DNA from: Streptomyces albogriseolus
Lineage (GTDB): Bacteria; Actinomycetota; Actinomycetes; Streptomycetales; Streptomycetaceae
NCBI GenBank assembly: GCA_014650475.1
Contig: BMVA01000002.1
Span: 1-64,000 of the forward strand
Direction of reading: 5' to 3'
Length of the DNA stretch: 64,000 nucleotides
Shown: positions 48,870-58,864 of the stretch, piece after piece
Numbering within the stretch: the stretch's first letter is position 1
Layout: every line of letters begins with the position of its first letter
Notes under the pieces: generated by a model
Told to the model about the DNA's origin: nothing
The model's database searches: none
The model's input: the letters and a program-made list of their open reading frames with translations, nothing else
Translations under genes and position numbers: made by a program

Positions 48870-48963
48870 CGTGCTCTCAGCTTTCCGGAGTAATCCGTCA
48901 CCGTCCGTGTCAGTCGTCGCACTCGTCGTGGTGGCGGAGACCGCTCACGCGCGTTCGCGTCGT

Positions 48964-50328
48964 TCAGGTGCCGTACTCCTGGATGCGCCGGCCGTGGCCG
49001 CGGTCGACCAGGGCGGGCAGGCGTTCGTCCAGCTCGCGGACGACCTCGGGGACGTCGATGGTGAGCAGGCGCCGGTCGCGCATGAGGATCCGGCCGTCCA
49101 CGACGGTCGTGCGGACGTCGGCGGCGCGGGCGCTGTGCACCAGGGTCGCGGCGAGGTCGTGCACGGGCTGGGTGTGCGGGCCGGTCAGGTCGACCAGGAC
49201 GAGGTCGGCGCGGTGACCGGGCGCGATGCGGCCGACGCTCCCCTCCAGGCCGACCGCGCGGGCGCTCTGCAGGGTGGCGTGATGCAGGGCCTGACGTGAG
49301 GTCAGCCAGCGTGGGTCGCCCTCCGTGGACTTCTGGATCAGCGAGGTGAGCGCCATGGACTCCCACACGTCGAGGGAGTTGTTGGACGCGGCGCCGTCCG
49401 TGGCGAGCCCGACCGGGACGCCGATGTCCCGCAGCGCCCGTACGGGTGTGGTGGTGGGCCAGGCGAACTTCAGGTAGCCGCGGGGCGCGGTCGCCACCGC
49501 CGTCCGCCCCCGCGCGTGGGCGAGCAGCGGCAGGTCGCTCTCGACGATGCCGGTGCCGTGGGCGATGAGCACGTCGGTGTCCAGGATGCCGGTGCGGTGC
49601 AGCACCTCGACGGGGGTGACGCCGTGCCGGGCGAGGGACGCCTCGGTCTGGTCGCGGTTCTCGGCGGCGTGCAGATGGACGGGCAGGTCGTGCGCGCGGG
49701 CCAGGCCGGCGGTGGCGGCGAGGTCGGCGTCGTTCACCGTGTAGGGGGCGTGCGGGGCGAGCGCGGTGGTGATGCGCCCGCCGGCCGTGCCCCGGTGGCG
49801 CAGCGCGAACTCCAGGGACTTCTCCCGCCCCTGAGGGCCCTGGGAGGAGAAGTACGCCTCCCCCAGCAGGGCGCGCATGCCGCACGCGGCGACCACCTCG
49901 GCGACCGCGTCCATGGCGAAGTAGTGGTCGGCGAAGCAGGTGACGCCGGCCCGGATCATCTCCGCGCAGGCGAGCAGCGCGCCGAGGGTGACGTCCCGCT
50001 CGGTGAGGTTGGACTCCACCGGCCAGACGACGTCGTTGAACCACGCCTCGGTGGGCAGGTCCTCGGCGAGCCCGCGCAGGGCGGCCATCGGGGCGTGGGT
50101 GTGACAGTTGATCAGACCGGGCAGCACGACCTGCCCGCGGGCGTCGATCCACTCGTCGGCCGCACGCCCGGCGACGGCCCCGGCGTCGGTCACCTCCTCG
50201 ACGACCCCGTCGCGGACGACGACGGCGGCGTCCTCCAGGAAGACGGCCTCTTCTTGATCGTCGTGCGTGAGGACGGTGCATCCGGTGATGATGAGGCCGG
50301 CGGGACTCTCCACGGCAGAAGGCGTCAT
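48964..50328 (-). CDS. Amidohydrolase, cytosine/MTA/SAH deaminase-like
   Basis: The 454-residue metal-dependent hydrolase has the TIM-barrel motifs of the ATZ/TRZ-type deaminase group: NCHTHAPMAALRGLAEDLPTEAWF (HxH metal ligands), FADHYFAMDAVAE, PHAPYTV, HLHAAENRDQTE and GLATDGAASNNSLDVWE. It probably deaminates an adenosine derivative or guanine-like purine in the cytoplasm. TACGTT ends six bases before the ATG, so it may be leaderless; the frame is open to 50418 without conservation. Confidence 0.9.
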   Translation of the reverse strand: MTPSAVESPAGLIITGCTVLTHDDQEEAVFLEDAAVVVRDGVVEEVTDAGAVAGRAADEWIDARGQVVLPGLINCHTHAPMAALRGLAEDLPTEAWFNDVVWPVESNLTERDVTLGALLACAEMIRAGVTCFADHYFAMDAVAEVVAACGMRALLGEAYFSSQGPQGREKSLEFALRHRGTAGGRITTALAPHAPYTVNDADLAATAGLARAHDLPVHLHAAENRDQTEASLARHGVTPVEVLHRTGILDTDVLIAHGTGIVESDLPLLAHARGRTAVATAPRGYLKFAWPTTTPVRALRDIGVPVGLATDGAASNNSLDVWESMALTSLIQKSTEGDPRWLTSRQALHHATLQSARAVGLEGSVGRIAPGHRADLVLVDLTGPHTQPVHDLAATLVHSARAADVRTTVVDGRILMRDRRLLTIDVPEVVRELDERLPALVDRGHGRRIQEYGT

Positions 50329-50462
50329 CACGTCAACGTACGACGGGACTCCGACCCCGGGGGAGCCGGACCGCGACATCCCGTCGCGGCTCTGTCGCAC
50401 GGCGGGCCGGGCGCGCACCCTGGCCTCACCACGAGCCCGCCCACGGCTGAAAGGGGCCCGCC

Positions 50463-51413
50463 TTGCTCCTCGGCACCTGGAACCTGGAGAACCTGTACCG
50501 GCCCGGCGGCCCCTACGGGCCCGACGACGAGGCCGCGTACGCGTCGAAACTGGCCGCGCTCGCCGCGGTGATCACGGAACTGGATCCGGGGCTGCTCGGC
50601 GTGCAGGAGGTGGGCGACCCCGGCGCGCTGGAGGACCTGGCGGGGATGCTGGACGACGACTGGCACGTCGCGCTGTCCTCGCACGCCGACAGCCGGGGCA
50701 TCCGGGTGGGCTTCCTCTGCCGTACGGAGCTGACGGTGGTCGCCGACACGGCGGCGTTCCCGCCGCGGATGCTGCCGGTGCAGGCGGACGACACCGGTCT
50801 GACCGTCTCTCAGGCCGGGCGCGGTTTCCTCGCCGTGGAGGTGGCGGGCGAGCGGGGGCCGTTGCGGGTGGCGGTCTGCCATCTGAAGTCGAAGCTGCTG
50901 TCGTACCCGGACGGCCGCTTCCAGCCGCGCGACGAGGGCGAACGGGCCCGCTACGGCGCCTACGCGCTGTACCGGCGGGCGGCCGAGGCGGCGGCGCTGC
51001 GCGCGCTGGCGGACCGGCTGCTGGAGGGCGACGGACGGGAGCGGGACGTGGTGGTGCTCGGCGACCTCAACGACGAGGTGCAGGCGGCGACCACGCAGAT
51101 GCTGCTCGGGCCGCCCGGCTCGGAGATCGGCACGCCGGGCCACGACCGGCCGGACCGGGGTGACGCGGTCCGGCTGTGGGACGTGGCCCCGCTCATCCCG
51201 GCCGCCGAACGCTATTCGCGGGTGAACTCCGGCCGCCGGGAGCTGATCGACCATGTGCTGCTCAGCCACCGGCTGATGCGTCGGGTGACGTCGGCGGGGA
51301 CGGGGCTTCCGGATGACGGGCCGCCCCGTCTGCCGTCCGTGGGGACGGATCCCGGCGAGCGGCGTGGGGTGGCGGGGTCGGATCATGCGCCGGTGTGGGT
51401 GCGGGTGAGGTGA
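50463..51413 (+). CDS. Endonuclease/exonuclease/phosphatase-family protein
   Basis: The 316-residue protein starts at TTG with AAAGGGG upstream, which is uncommon but matches the conserved N-terminus LLGTWNLENL. EEP-fold motifs follow: TWNLENLYR, LGVQEVGDP with the metal-binding Glu, HLKSKLLSYP, VVLGDLNDE and SDHAPVWV with the catalytic Asp-His. The substrate could be DNA, RNA or a small phosphate ester. No signal peptide is present. Confidence 0.85.
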   Translation: MLLGTWNLENLYRPGGPYGPDDEAAYASKLAALAAVITELDPGLLGVQEVGDPGALEDLAGMLDDDWHVALSSHADSRGIRVGFLCRTELTVVADTAAFPPRMLPVQADDTGLTVSQAGRGFLAVEVAGERGPLRVAVCHLKSKLLSYPDGRFQPRDEGERARYGAYALYRRAAEAAALRALADRLLEGDGRERDVVVLGDLNDEVQAATTQMLLGPPGSEIGTPGHDRPDRGDAVRLWDVAPLIPAAERYSRVNSGRRELIDHVLLSHRLMRRVTSAGTGLPDDGPPRLPSVGTDPGERRGVAGSDHAPVWVRVR

Positions 51414-51517
51414 ACGCGGGGCGCGGTGCGGGGGGTCGGCCCTGCGCGGGCCGCCGGTGCGGGTGGGGCGGCCCTGGGGGCGGCTGGGTGCCGGTGGGCT
51501 GGGCGGGTCGGCGGGTG

Positions 51518-51573
51518 CCGGTTCGTCGTGGCCGGTCGCGCAGTTCCCCGCGCCCCCTCCGGGGCGCACAGCT
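51518..51573 (+). repeat. Streptomyces intergenic palindromic repeat
   Basis: The core CGCAGTTCCCCGCGCCCC (51539-51556) occurs again in inverted orientation at 63634-63651. A GCGCCCC-CTCC-GGGGCGC hairpin (51550-51567) lies between the convergent EEP and FUSC genes and could serve as a terminator. This family of repeats is widespread in Streptomyces intergenic DNA. Confidence 0.75.
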
Positions 51574-51590
51574 GACGTCGAATGGGGCGG

Positions 51591-53447
51591 TCACCGGTGG
51601 CAGGCGGCCGGGTGGCGGGCCGTCGGGACGGGGAGGTGGAGCTCGGCGCCGAGGTGGGTGAGGCGGTGGAGGTGGGCGGGGTCGAGGCTTCCGGTGTCGT
51701 CGAGGTGGACGGCGCAGGCGGTGGTGGTGTCGACGAGCCGTTCGAGGGTCGCGGCGATCTCGTCGGCGCCGTCCGCGTGCCGGGCGAGCGGCGGGAGTTC
51801 GGCGGAGGCGAGGGCGATGGCGGCGCGGGCCTCGGCGAGGGTGCGGTAGGCCTCACGGCGCAGCGCCCAGCGGGCCTCGCGGTCCTCGGACTCCCCGAGC
51901 ACGTGGGCGAGGTACTCGCGGGCGGCGCCGTTCGCCTCGGTGAGCCGGGCGCGGATGGCGTCGCCGCGCCGGCCGGGGGTGGGCAGGTGTCCGACGACCA
52001 GCACGATGGCGCAGGCCAGCAGGGTCTCGCCGATCCGGGCGAGGGATGCCTGGGGTTCGCCGCCGGCCATCACCAGGGCCAGGACGAGCACGGTGACGAC
52101 GGCGGTCTGCGCGGCGAAGTGCCGGGTGGCGAGCGGGATCAGCGCCCCGCAGACGGTCACGAGGACGACGAGCCCTTCCGGCCGGGGCAGCACCGCTGCG
52201 AACCCGGCGAACAGCAGGGCGCCAAGCACGGTTCCGGCGGCGCGGGACAGCACGCGGGACGCCAGCGGCCCGAGGTCGGGCTTGACGAGGAAGACGGCGG
52301 TGGCGGGCAGCCAGTACCAGTGCTCGTGCTGGCCGTACCAGCGGGCGTGGTGGAGGGCCTGGGCGACGGCGGCGCTCGCGCCGAAGCAGAGGGCGACCCG
52401 CATCCCGTACTCGCGGCCGCGGGCGCCGAGGACGGTCCGCAGGGCGGCGGTCCGGGTGCGTCTGCGGCCGTGCAGCCGCCTGCCGTCGGCCCGGTCGAAG
52501 GCCTCGGCGGCGTGCAGCAGGGCGTCGTCCAGGGCGCGCAGGCCGGGCGCGGAACGGGTGGGTGCGGGCAGCGGGCCGGTGGGGGCGCCGTCGCGCACGG
52601 CGGCGGCGAGGCGGCGGGGCGCCTCGGACGCGCGGGGCGGCACCGGCTCCCCCGCCCAGGCCAGCGCGGTCGCGGCTTCGGCGAGCGGGAGGGCCGCGGC
52701 GTACTGGGCGTGCAGCCGGCGTTCGGCCGCGGAGGAGGGGTGGCGGCGCAGCCGGGGTCCGGCGAGCGCGTCCTGCGCCTGGTCGAGGGCGGCGGTGAGC
52801 GCGGCCCGCCGTGCCGTGGCGCCGTCCGAGCCCACGGCGTCGAGCAGCGCGGCGATGGCGTCGTACACCCCGGCGACGGCGGCGCGCTCCCCGTCGAAGC
52901 GCAACGCGAACCGGCGGTCCCCGGCGAGGGTGTGGGAGGTGGGCAGCGCGAGCCGCAGCAGGAGCAGCCACGCGGCGCCCGCCACGAAGGCGACCGCCCG
53001 CAGCGGGCCCGGCTCGGGCAGCGGCATGCCCGCCCCGACGGCGGCCCCGACCAGCAGCTGCGTCCCGGCGGAGGACCCCACAGGACCCAGGGCGCTGATC
53101 CCTCCGGCGGCCAGGCCCATCACGGTCAGCAGCAGGGTGAGCAGCACGGCCGGCGCGTGGTCCCCGGCGGCGGTGCCCGTCAGCAGCCCGGCCGCGCCCG
53201 CGAGGGCGGGCGTCCCGATGCGGGCCACGGACGCGCGCCGGCTGCCGGGCCGGTCGTTGATCCCCGCGAACATGGCGCCGATCGCGGCGACCACCCCGAG
53301 GGTGGGCCGCCCGGCGAGCACGGCCGCGAGCAGCAGCGGCCCGCCGCCCAGCGCACCGCGCAGCACCGCACTCCAGGAGACGGGCCCCCGCTGGGACCGG
53401 AGGGCATGCGCGAGCCACGGGGGTACGGCGGGGGCGGTGCGGGTCAC
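51591..53447 (-). CDS. FUSC-family inner-membrane protein (aromatic-acid exporter-like)
   Basis: The 618-residue protein has two membrane bundles of about six helices each (about residues 30-165 and 350-495), separated and followed by soluble helical regions. The second bundle contains WYWLPATAVFLVKPDLGPLASRVLSRAAGTVLGA, the FUSC/YccS hallmark. It likely exports aromatic or other weak acids. I chose the GTG at 53445-53447 with AGGAG five bases upstream; an ATG at 53483 is possible but has no ribosome-binding site. Confidence 0.85.
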   Translation of the reverse strand: MTRTAPAVPPWLAHALRSQRGPVSWSAVLRGALGGGPLLLAAVLAGRPTLGVVAAIGAMFAGINDRPGSRRASVARIGTPALAGAAGLLTGTAAGDHAPAVLLTLLLTVMGLAAGGISALGPVGSSAGTQLLVGAAVGAGMPLPEPGPLRAVAFVAGAAWLLLLRLALPTSHTLAGDRRFALRFDGERAAVAGVYDAIAALLDAVGSDGATARRAALTAALDQAQDALAGPRLRRHPSSAAERRLHAQYAAALPLAEAATALAWAGEPVPPRASEAPRRLAAAVRDGAPTGPLPAPTRSAPGLRALDDALLHAAEAFDRADGRRLHGRRRTRTAALRTVLGARGREYGMRVALCFGASAAVAQALHHARWYGQHEHWYWLPATAVFLVKPDLGPLASRVLSRAAGTVLGALLFAGFAAVLPRPEGLVVLVTVCGALIPLATRHFAAQTAVVTVLVLALVMAGGEPQASLARIGETLLACAIVLVVGHLPTPGRRGDAIRARLTEANGAAREYLAHVLGESEDREARWALRREAYRTLAEARAAIALASAELPPLARHADGADEIAATLERLVDTTTACAVHLDDTGSLDPAHLHRLTHLGAELHLPVPTARHPAACHR

Positions 53448-53791
53448 GGGGCTCCTGTCGTCCGGTCGGTACGCCTGCTCCATCGGGCAACGCTGACCGG
53501 GGCGGAACTCATACCCCCACGGTAGGCGGACCTCACTGACGGCATGGAACGGGCGTGTTTCGGCGGCGTGACAGCCGGGCGGACAGCCCGCCCGTCCCCC
53601 GCGGACCCTGCGGTGACCCCGCCCCTCGCCCCGCGGAAAACACCGCAGTATTGGCCGTCCCCTCCCCCTTCGCTCACCGAATTGGGCCGTTGGTGGGAAA
53701 GACCGTTCTCCGCGCGCCCCGGATGGGCGGCGGACCTACGCTGCCGACATGGGGAGGCACAGTCCGCGCCATTTCCATTCGAGGAGAGCTG
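53448..53791. other. Divergent intergenic region upstream of glpF
   Basis: This 344-base stretch separates FUSC from glpF and must hold the glpFK promoter. No gene or convincing operator was recognised. A good GAGGAG ribosome-binding site ends it at the glpF start. Confidence 0.4.
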
Positions 53792-54694
53792 ATGGCTGAC
53801 CGCATTACAGCTCCGCGCCGACGCGGCTATCGCGAAGGCATCGGCGGCGAGATGCTCGCCGAATTCCTGGGGACGTTCGTCCTCATTCTGTTGGGTGTCG
53901 GATCCGTCGCCGTCGCCGTCGTGGGCCTGCCCGGTTCCGGGCGGCAGTTCGTGGACTTCGGACCGGCGAACTGGCTCATCATCGCCTGGGGCTGGGGTCT
54001 CGCCGTCGTCTTCGGCGTGTACGTGGCCGGCGGCATCAGCGGCGCCCACCTCAACCCGGCGGTGACCCTGGCCTTCACCGTGCGCAGGGACTTCCCCCTG
54101 AAGAAGGTGCCCGCTTACTGGCTGGCCCAGCTCTGCGGCGCCTTCGTCGCCGCCGCGCTCGTCTACGCCTGCTACCGCTGGGCGATCGACGCCGCCGACG
54201 CGAAGGCAGGGCTGGCCCGTGACGAATCACTGGCCACCTATTCCATCTTCGCGACCTTCCCCGCGGAATACTTCGGGGATTCCTGGTGGGGTCCGCTGCT
54301 CGACCAGATCGTGGGCACCGGAATTCTCCTGCTCCTGATCTGCGCGCTCATCGACCTGAAGAATGTCGCGCCCCTGTCGAACCTCCACCCGTTCCTCATC
54401 GGCCTGGTGGTCGTCGCCATCGGTCTGACCTTCGGCACGAATGCCGGATACGCGATCAATCCCGCGCGCGATTTCGGCCCCCGGCTGTTCACCTACTTCG
54501 AGGGCTGGGGCGACATCGCGCTCCCGGGCACGTTCGGGTGGTTCAGCGGCTACTGGTGGATTCCCATCGTCGGTCCGCTGATCGGCGGTGTCGTCGGCGT
54601 GCTGGTGTACGACGCGCTGATCAAGCCGAGCATCACCGCCAGGGCTCGGGCGATGGAGGCCCAGGAGGAAGGCCCGGCCACCGAGGAGGCCTAG
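53792..54694 (+). CDS. glpF: Glycerol facilitator (aquaglyceroporin)
   Basis: The 300-residue MIP protein has six membrane helices and the two NPA boxes (HLNPAVTLAF and AINPARDFGPRLF); the Asp after the second NPAR marks a glycerol-conducting channel. It allows passive glycerol entry, with trapping by GlpK encoded 39 bases downstream. GAGGAG precedes the ATG; the open frame extends upstream to 53555 without conservation. No glycerol regulator gene is adjacent. Confidence 0.93.
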   Translation: MADRITAPRRRGYREGIGGEMLAEFLGTFVLILLGVGSVAVAVVGLPGSGRQFVDFGPANWLIIAWGWGLAVVFGVYVAGGISGAHLNPAVTLAFTVRRDFPLKKVPAYWLAQLCGAFVAAALVYACYRWAIDAADAKAGLARDESLATYSIFATFPAEYFGDSWWGPLLDQIVGTGILLLLICALIDLKNVAPLSNLHPFLIGLVVVAIGLTFGTNAGYAINPARDFGPRLFTYFEGWGDIALPGTFGWFSGYWWIPIVGPLIGGVVGVLVYDALIKPSITARARAMEAQEEGPATEEA

Positions 54695-54733
54695 GCCCCC
54701 GGGAACCGCCGTCACTCAGGAAAGGTTGCAGCG

Positions 54734-56251
54734 ATGCCCGAATTCGTCGGCGCGGTGGACCAGGGGACCACCAGCACCCGATTCATGATCTTCGATCACG
54801 CCGGTAACGAGGTGGCGAAGCACCAGCTGGAGCACCAGCAGATCCTGCCCCGTTCCGGCTGGGTCGAGCACGACCCGGTGGAGATCTGGGAGCGTACCAA
54901 CACGGTGATCCAGAACGCCCTCCGCGAGGGCGGCCTGACGGCCTCCGACCTGCGGGCGATCGGCATCACCAACCAGCGTGAGACGACCGTCGTGTGGGAT
55001 CCGCGCACCGGCCGTCCGTACTACAACGCGATCGTCTGGCAGGACACGCGCACCGACAGCATCGCCGCCGCCCTGGAACGGGAGGGCCACGGCGACGTGA
55101 TCCGCCACAAGGCGGGGCTGCCGCCGGCCACCTACTTCTCCGGCGGCAAGATCAAGTGGCTGCTGGAGAACGTGGACGGGCTGCGCGAGGCGGCCGAGGC
55201 GGGCCACGCCGTGTTCGGCAACACGGACGCCTGGGTGCTGTGGAACCTCACCGGCGGTCCGAACGGTGGCATCCACGCCACGGACGTGACCAACGCCAGC
55301 CGCACCATGCTGATGAACCTGGAGACCCTCGACTGGGACGACGAGCTGCTCGGCCTCTTCGGCATCCCGCGCTCGATGCTCCCGGCCATCCACCCCTCCT
55401 CGGACCCCGAGGCGTTCGGCCAGGCCCGCACGTCCCGGCCGCTGGGCGCCGCCGTGCCGATCACCGGCGTCCTCGGCGACCAGCACGCGGCCACCGTGGG
55501 ACAGGTCTGCTTCTCCCCGGGCGAGGCCAAGAACACCTACGGCACCGGCAACTTCCTGGTGCTGAACACCGGCACCGAGCTGGTGCGCTCGCAGAACGGG
55601 CTGCTGACGACGGTGGCGTACCAGTTCGCCGGCAGCCCGGCGGTGTACGCGCTGGAGGGTTCCATCGCCGTGACCGGCGCGGCGGTGCAGTGGCTGCGCG
55701 ACCAGCTGAAGATCATCGGCAGCGCACCGGACAGCGAACAGCTGGCGCGGTCGGTGGAGGACAACGGCGGCATGTACTTCGTGCCGGCCTTCTCCGGCCT
55801 GTTCGCCCCCTACTGGCGTTCCGACGCCCGGGGCGCCATCGTCGGCCTGTCCCGGTACAACACCGGCGGCCACATCGCGCGGGCCGCCCTGGAGGCGATC
55901 TGCTACCAGAGCCGTGACGTGGTCGAGGCGATGGAGCAGGACTCCGGGGTGCACCTGGACGTGCTGAAGGTGGACGGCGGCGTCACCGCGAACGACCTGT
56001 GCATGCAGATCCAGGCGGATGTGCTCGGGGTGCCGGTCAGCCGGCCCGTGGTCGCGGAGACCACCGCGCTGGGCGCCGCGTACGCCGCGGGCCTCGCCAC
56101 GGGCTTCTGGAGCGACGAGAACGAGCTCCGCTCGCACTGGCAGGAGTCCAAGCGCTGGGAGCCGTCGTGGGACGAGGACCGGCGCCGCCAGGGCTACGAG
56201 GACTGGAAGCGGGCCGTCGAGCGCACCCTGGACTGGGTGAAGGTCGACTGA
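54734..56251 (+). CDS. glpK: Glycerol kinase
   Basis: The 505-residue FGGY kinase phosphorylates glycerol to sn-glycerol-3-phosphate. Signatures: the N-terminal [13 protein letters not shown] phosphate site, [28 protein letters not shown] and the [15 protein letters not shown] and [11 protein letters not shown]-terminal motifs. The length is normal. AGGAAAG lies upstream of the ATG. It follows glpF with a 39-base gap, forming a glycerol uptake operon. Confidence 0.97.
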   Translation: MPEFVGAVDQGTTSTRFMIFDHAGNEVAKHQLEHQQILPRSGWVEHDPVEIWERTNTVIQNALREGGLTASDLRAIGITNQRETTVVWDPRTGRPYYNAIVWQDTRTDSIAAALEREGHGDVIRHKAGLPPATYFSGGKIKWLLENVDGLREAAEAGHAVFGNTDAWVLWNLTGGPNGGIHATDVTNASRTMLMNLETLDWDDELLGLFGIPRSMLPAIHPSSDPEAFGQARTSRPLGAAVPITGVLGDQHAATVGQVCFSPGEAKNTYGTGNFLVLNTGTELVRSQNGLLTTVAYQFAGSPAVYALEGSIAVTGAAVQWLRDQLKIIGSAPDSEQLARSVEDNGGMYFVPAFSGLFAPYWRSDARGAIVGLSRYNTGGHIARAALEAICYQSRDVVEAMEQDSGVHLDVLKVDGGVTANDLCMQIQADVLGVPVSRPVVAETTALGAAYAAGLATGFWSDENELRSHWQESKRWEPSWDEDRRRQGYEDWKRAVERTLDWVKVD

Positions 56252-56290
56252 GCCCGCGGTGGCCGGTCAGGGGCCGCCCGGCGCGGCGGT

Positions 56291-56482
56291 TCAGCGGTCG
56301 GCGATGTCCTCGCGGAGACCGTCGGAGAACTCCCACCAGCACAGCGGGAGCCAGTCGCCGTTGACGAACGCGTCGACGGTCGCGCCGCGGCCGCGGACGG
56401 TCACGGTCGTGCCCGGGGGGTATGTGGTGCCGGACAGCCCGGGCACGGCCACCAGCAGTGTTCCCAGCCTTTGAGCTGCCAT
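56291..56482 (-). CDS. Small hypothetical protein (63 aa)
   Basis: Translation from the ATG at 56480-56482 gives MAAQRLGTLLVAVPGLSGTT, followed by a compact beta-rich segment with DWLPLCWWEFSDGLRED. A GAAGGG ribosome-binding site lies upstream. No family is recognised, but similar small proteins occur in Streptomyces. It is convergent with glpK and divergent from the formaldehyde dehydrogenase gene. Confidence 0.6.
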   Translation of the reverse strand: MAAQRLGTLLVAVPGLSGTTYPPGTTVTVRGRGATVDAFVNGDWLPLCWWEFSDGLREDIADR

Positions 56483-56701
56483 TTTCCGCCCTTCCCCTCT
56501 CGTCGGGTGTCGTGTCGGGTGGCGTCCTGGTCGCCGGGTGCGGCGCCCCGAAGCGGGGCGGGCATCGCAGGATATTCGTCGGATGTTACCGGGCTTGCCC
56601 CGGCCGCAAGACCGGAGAATCATGAGATATCGGTCACGCGGGCCATCGGGAGGGGCGTCACTGCGCACCACGCAGAACACCAACCGAACGGAGATCGCAA
56701 C

Positions 56702-57838
56702 ATGAAGGCCGTCGTGTACAAGGGACCGTTCGAGGTCGCCGTCGAGGACGTCGAGAACCCGACGATCCAGCATCCGAACGACGTGATCGTGCGGGTCACC
56801 TCGACCGCGATCTGCGGATCCGACCTGCACATGTACGAGGGCCGCACGGCCGCCGAGCCGGGCATCACCTTCGGCCACGAGAACATGGGCATCATCGCCG
56901 AGGTCGGCCCGGGCGTCACCTCGCTCAAGGAGGGCGACCGCGTGGTCATGCCCTTCAACGTCGCCTGCGGCTTCTGCACCAACTGCGTCGAGGGCTTCAC
57001 CGGGTACTGTCTCACCGTCAACCCCGGCTTCCCGGGCGGCGCCTACGGCTATGTGGCCATGGGCCCCTGGAAGGGCGGACAGGCGGAGTACCTGCGCGTC
57101 CCCTACGCCGACTTCAACTGCCTGAAGCTGCCGGCGGGCAGCGAGCACGAGAAGGACTTCGTCCTCCTCGCGGACATCTTCCCCACCGGCTACCACGGCT
57201 GCGAACTCGCCCAGGTGCGCCCGGGCGACAGTGTCACCGTGTACGGCGCCGGACCGGTCGGCCTGATGGCCGCCTACTCGGCGCTGCTGCGCGGCGCGCG
57301 GAAGGTGTTCGTGGTCGACCGCGTCGCCGAGCGGCTGCAGAAGGCCCAGGAGATCGGCGCCGTCCCGATCAACTTCGCGGAGGGCGACCCGGTCGAGCAG
57401 ATCCACGACCAGACCGAGGGCATCGGCACCGACAAGGGCATCGACGCCGTCGGCTACCAGGCCTCGGCGGGCGGCGGCACCGACCGCGAGGAGCCGGCCA
57501 CCGTGCTGAACTCGCTGATCCGCACGGTCCGGGCCACCGGCATGCTCGGGATCCCCGGGCTGTACGTGCCGTCCGACCCGGGCGCCCCGGACGAGCAGTC
57601 CAAGCAGGGCATGCTGATGGTCGCGGTCGGCAAGCTCTTCGAGAAGGGCCTGAAGCTCGGCACCGGCCAGTGCAACGTCAAGCGCTACAACCGGCAGCTC
57701 CGCGACATGATCATCGAAGGCCGGGCCAAGCCCAGCTTCGTGGTCTCGCACGAACTGCCGCTGGACCAGGCGCCGTCGGCGTACGACAAGTTCGACAAGC
57801 GGATCGAGGGCTACACCAAGGTGGTGCTGCACCCGTAG
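56702..57838 (+). CDS. fdhA: Zinc-dependent formaldehyde dehydrogenase (glutathione-independent type)
   Basis: The 378-residue medium-chain dehydrogenase has catalytic zinc ligands Cys38 (ICGSDLH), His59 and Glu60 (GHENMG), a structural zinc cluster at Cys89, Cys92, Cys95 and Cys103 (ACGFCTNCVEGFTGYC), and the Rossmann motif GAGPVGLMAA near residue 182. The sequence matches the Pseudomonas-type formaldehyde dismutase/dehydrogenase rather than the mycothiol-dependent enzyme. It oxidises formaldehyde with a tightly bound NAD. GGAG is eight bases upstream of the ATG. Confidence 0.9.
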   Translation: MKAVVYKGPFEVAVEDVENPTIQHPNDVIVRVTSTAICGSDLHMYEGRTAAEPGITFGHENMGIIAEVGPGVTSLKEGDRVVMPFNVACGFCTNCVEGFTGYCLTVNPGFPGGAYGYVAMGPWKGGQAEYLRVPYADFNCLKLPAGSEHEKDFVLLADIFPTGYHGCELAQVRPGDSVTVYGAGPVGLMAAYSALLRGARKVFVVDRVAERLQKAQEIGAVPINFAEGDPVEQIHDQTEGIGTDKGIDAVGYQASAGGGTDREEPATVLNSLIRTVRATGMLGIPGLYVPSDPGAPDEQSKQGMLMVAVGKLFEKGLKLGTGQCNVKRYNRQLRDMIIEGRAKPSFVVSHELPLDQAPSAYDKFDKRIEGYTKVVLHP

Positions 57839-57858
57839 GCCCCGTAAGGGTCCGCTCG

Positions 57859-58827
57859 TCAGTCCGGGCGGCGTCGGGCGTACCGGTCCGTCGCCGCCAC
57901 CAGGGCGTCGTCCCCGACGGCGCCCGCGTCGTGCCCGGCGTCGTCGACGATCACCAGCTCGCTGCCCGGCCAGGCGTGGTGCAGCCGCCAGACGACGCCG
58001 AGGAGGTTGCCGAGGTCGAGGCTGCCCTGGACCAGGGTGCCGGGGATGTCCTTGAGGAGGTGGGCGTCGCGCAGCACGACGCCCTCCTCTCCCCCGTCGC
58101 CGAAGAAGTGGTCGTTCCCCCAGTAGTGGGTGACGGTGCGGGCGAAGCCCAGGCGGAACGCCGGGTCGCGGAACCGCTCGACGGAACCGGGCGGGGCGGG
58201 GATGATCGCCGTCTCCCAGTCGGTCCACGCCCGCGCGGCCCGCGCCCTGACCTCCGGGTCGGGCGATTCCAGCAGCCGGTTGTACGCGGCGGCCAGGTTG
58301 CCGTCGCGCTCGTCCTCGGGCAGTTCGGCGAGGAACCGCTCGTACGCCTCCGGGAAGATGCGGCCGAGTCCCCTGGTCAGCAGGTCGACCTCCGCGGGCG
58401 AGCCGGTGGCCACGCCGGTCAGCACCAGCTCGGACACCACGCCGGGGTGGGTCTGCGCGTACCGCAGGCCCAGGGCCGAGCCGAAGGACACGCCCCACAC
58501 CAGCCAGCGCCCGATGCCCAGATGGGCGCGGAGCCGCTCCAGGTCCGCCATGAGGTGCGGCGCCGTGTTGACGCTCATGTCGGTGGCGGGGTCGGCGGCG
58601 GACGGCCGCGACCGTCCCGCGCCGCGCTGGTCGAACAGGACGATGCGGTAGGCGGCGGGGTCGAAGTAGCGCCGCAGTCCGGCGCCGGCGCTCGAGCCGG
58701 GGCCTCCGTGCAGCACCACCGCGGGCTTGCCGTGCGGGTTCCCGCTGGTCTCCCAGTAGAGGTGGTTGCCGTCCCCGACGTCGAGCATGCCGTGGTCGTA
58801 CGGTTCGATCTCCGGATACCTGGCCAT
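57859..58827 (-). CDS. pip: Proline iminopeptidase (alpha/beta hydrolase)
   Basis: The 322-residue protein has HGGPGSSAGAGLRR (oxyanion and GG motif), the nucleophile elbow GVSFGSALGL, an acid residue in QGSLDLGNLL-type segment and the C-terminal catalytic histidine in VDDAGHDAG. It removes N-terminal proline from peptides. TACGGT ends six bases upstream of the ATG at 58825-58827, so the transcript may be leaderless. It converges with the formaldehyde dehydrogenase gene. Confidence 0.9.
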   Translation of the reverse strand: MARYPEIEPYDHGMLDVGDGNHLYWETSGNPHGKPAVVLHGGPGSSAGAGLRRYFDPAAYRIVLFDQRGAGRSRPSAADPATDMSVNTAPHLMADLERLRAHLGIGRWLVWGVSFGSALGLRYAQTHPGVVSELVLTGVATGSPAEVDLLTRGLGRIFPEAYERFLAELPEDERDGNLAAAYNRLLESPDPEVRARAARAWTDWETAIIPAPPGSVERFRDPAFRLGFARTVTHYWGNDHFFGDGGEEGVVLRDAHLLKDIPGTLVQGSLDLGNLLGVVWRLHHAWPGSELVIVDDAGHDAGAVGDDALVAATDRYARRRPD

Positions 58828-58864
58828 CCGGGCACCGTAGCGCCGCCGGGCGGGCCGCTCACCC

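Noticed and set aside
51582-53525. A long rightward open frame over the FUSC gene
   Set aside because: Gly/Arg-rich shadow translation; the opposite strand has clear membrane helices and FUSC motifs.
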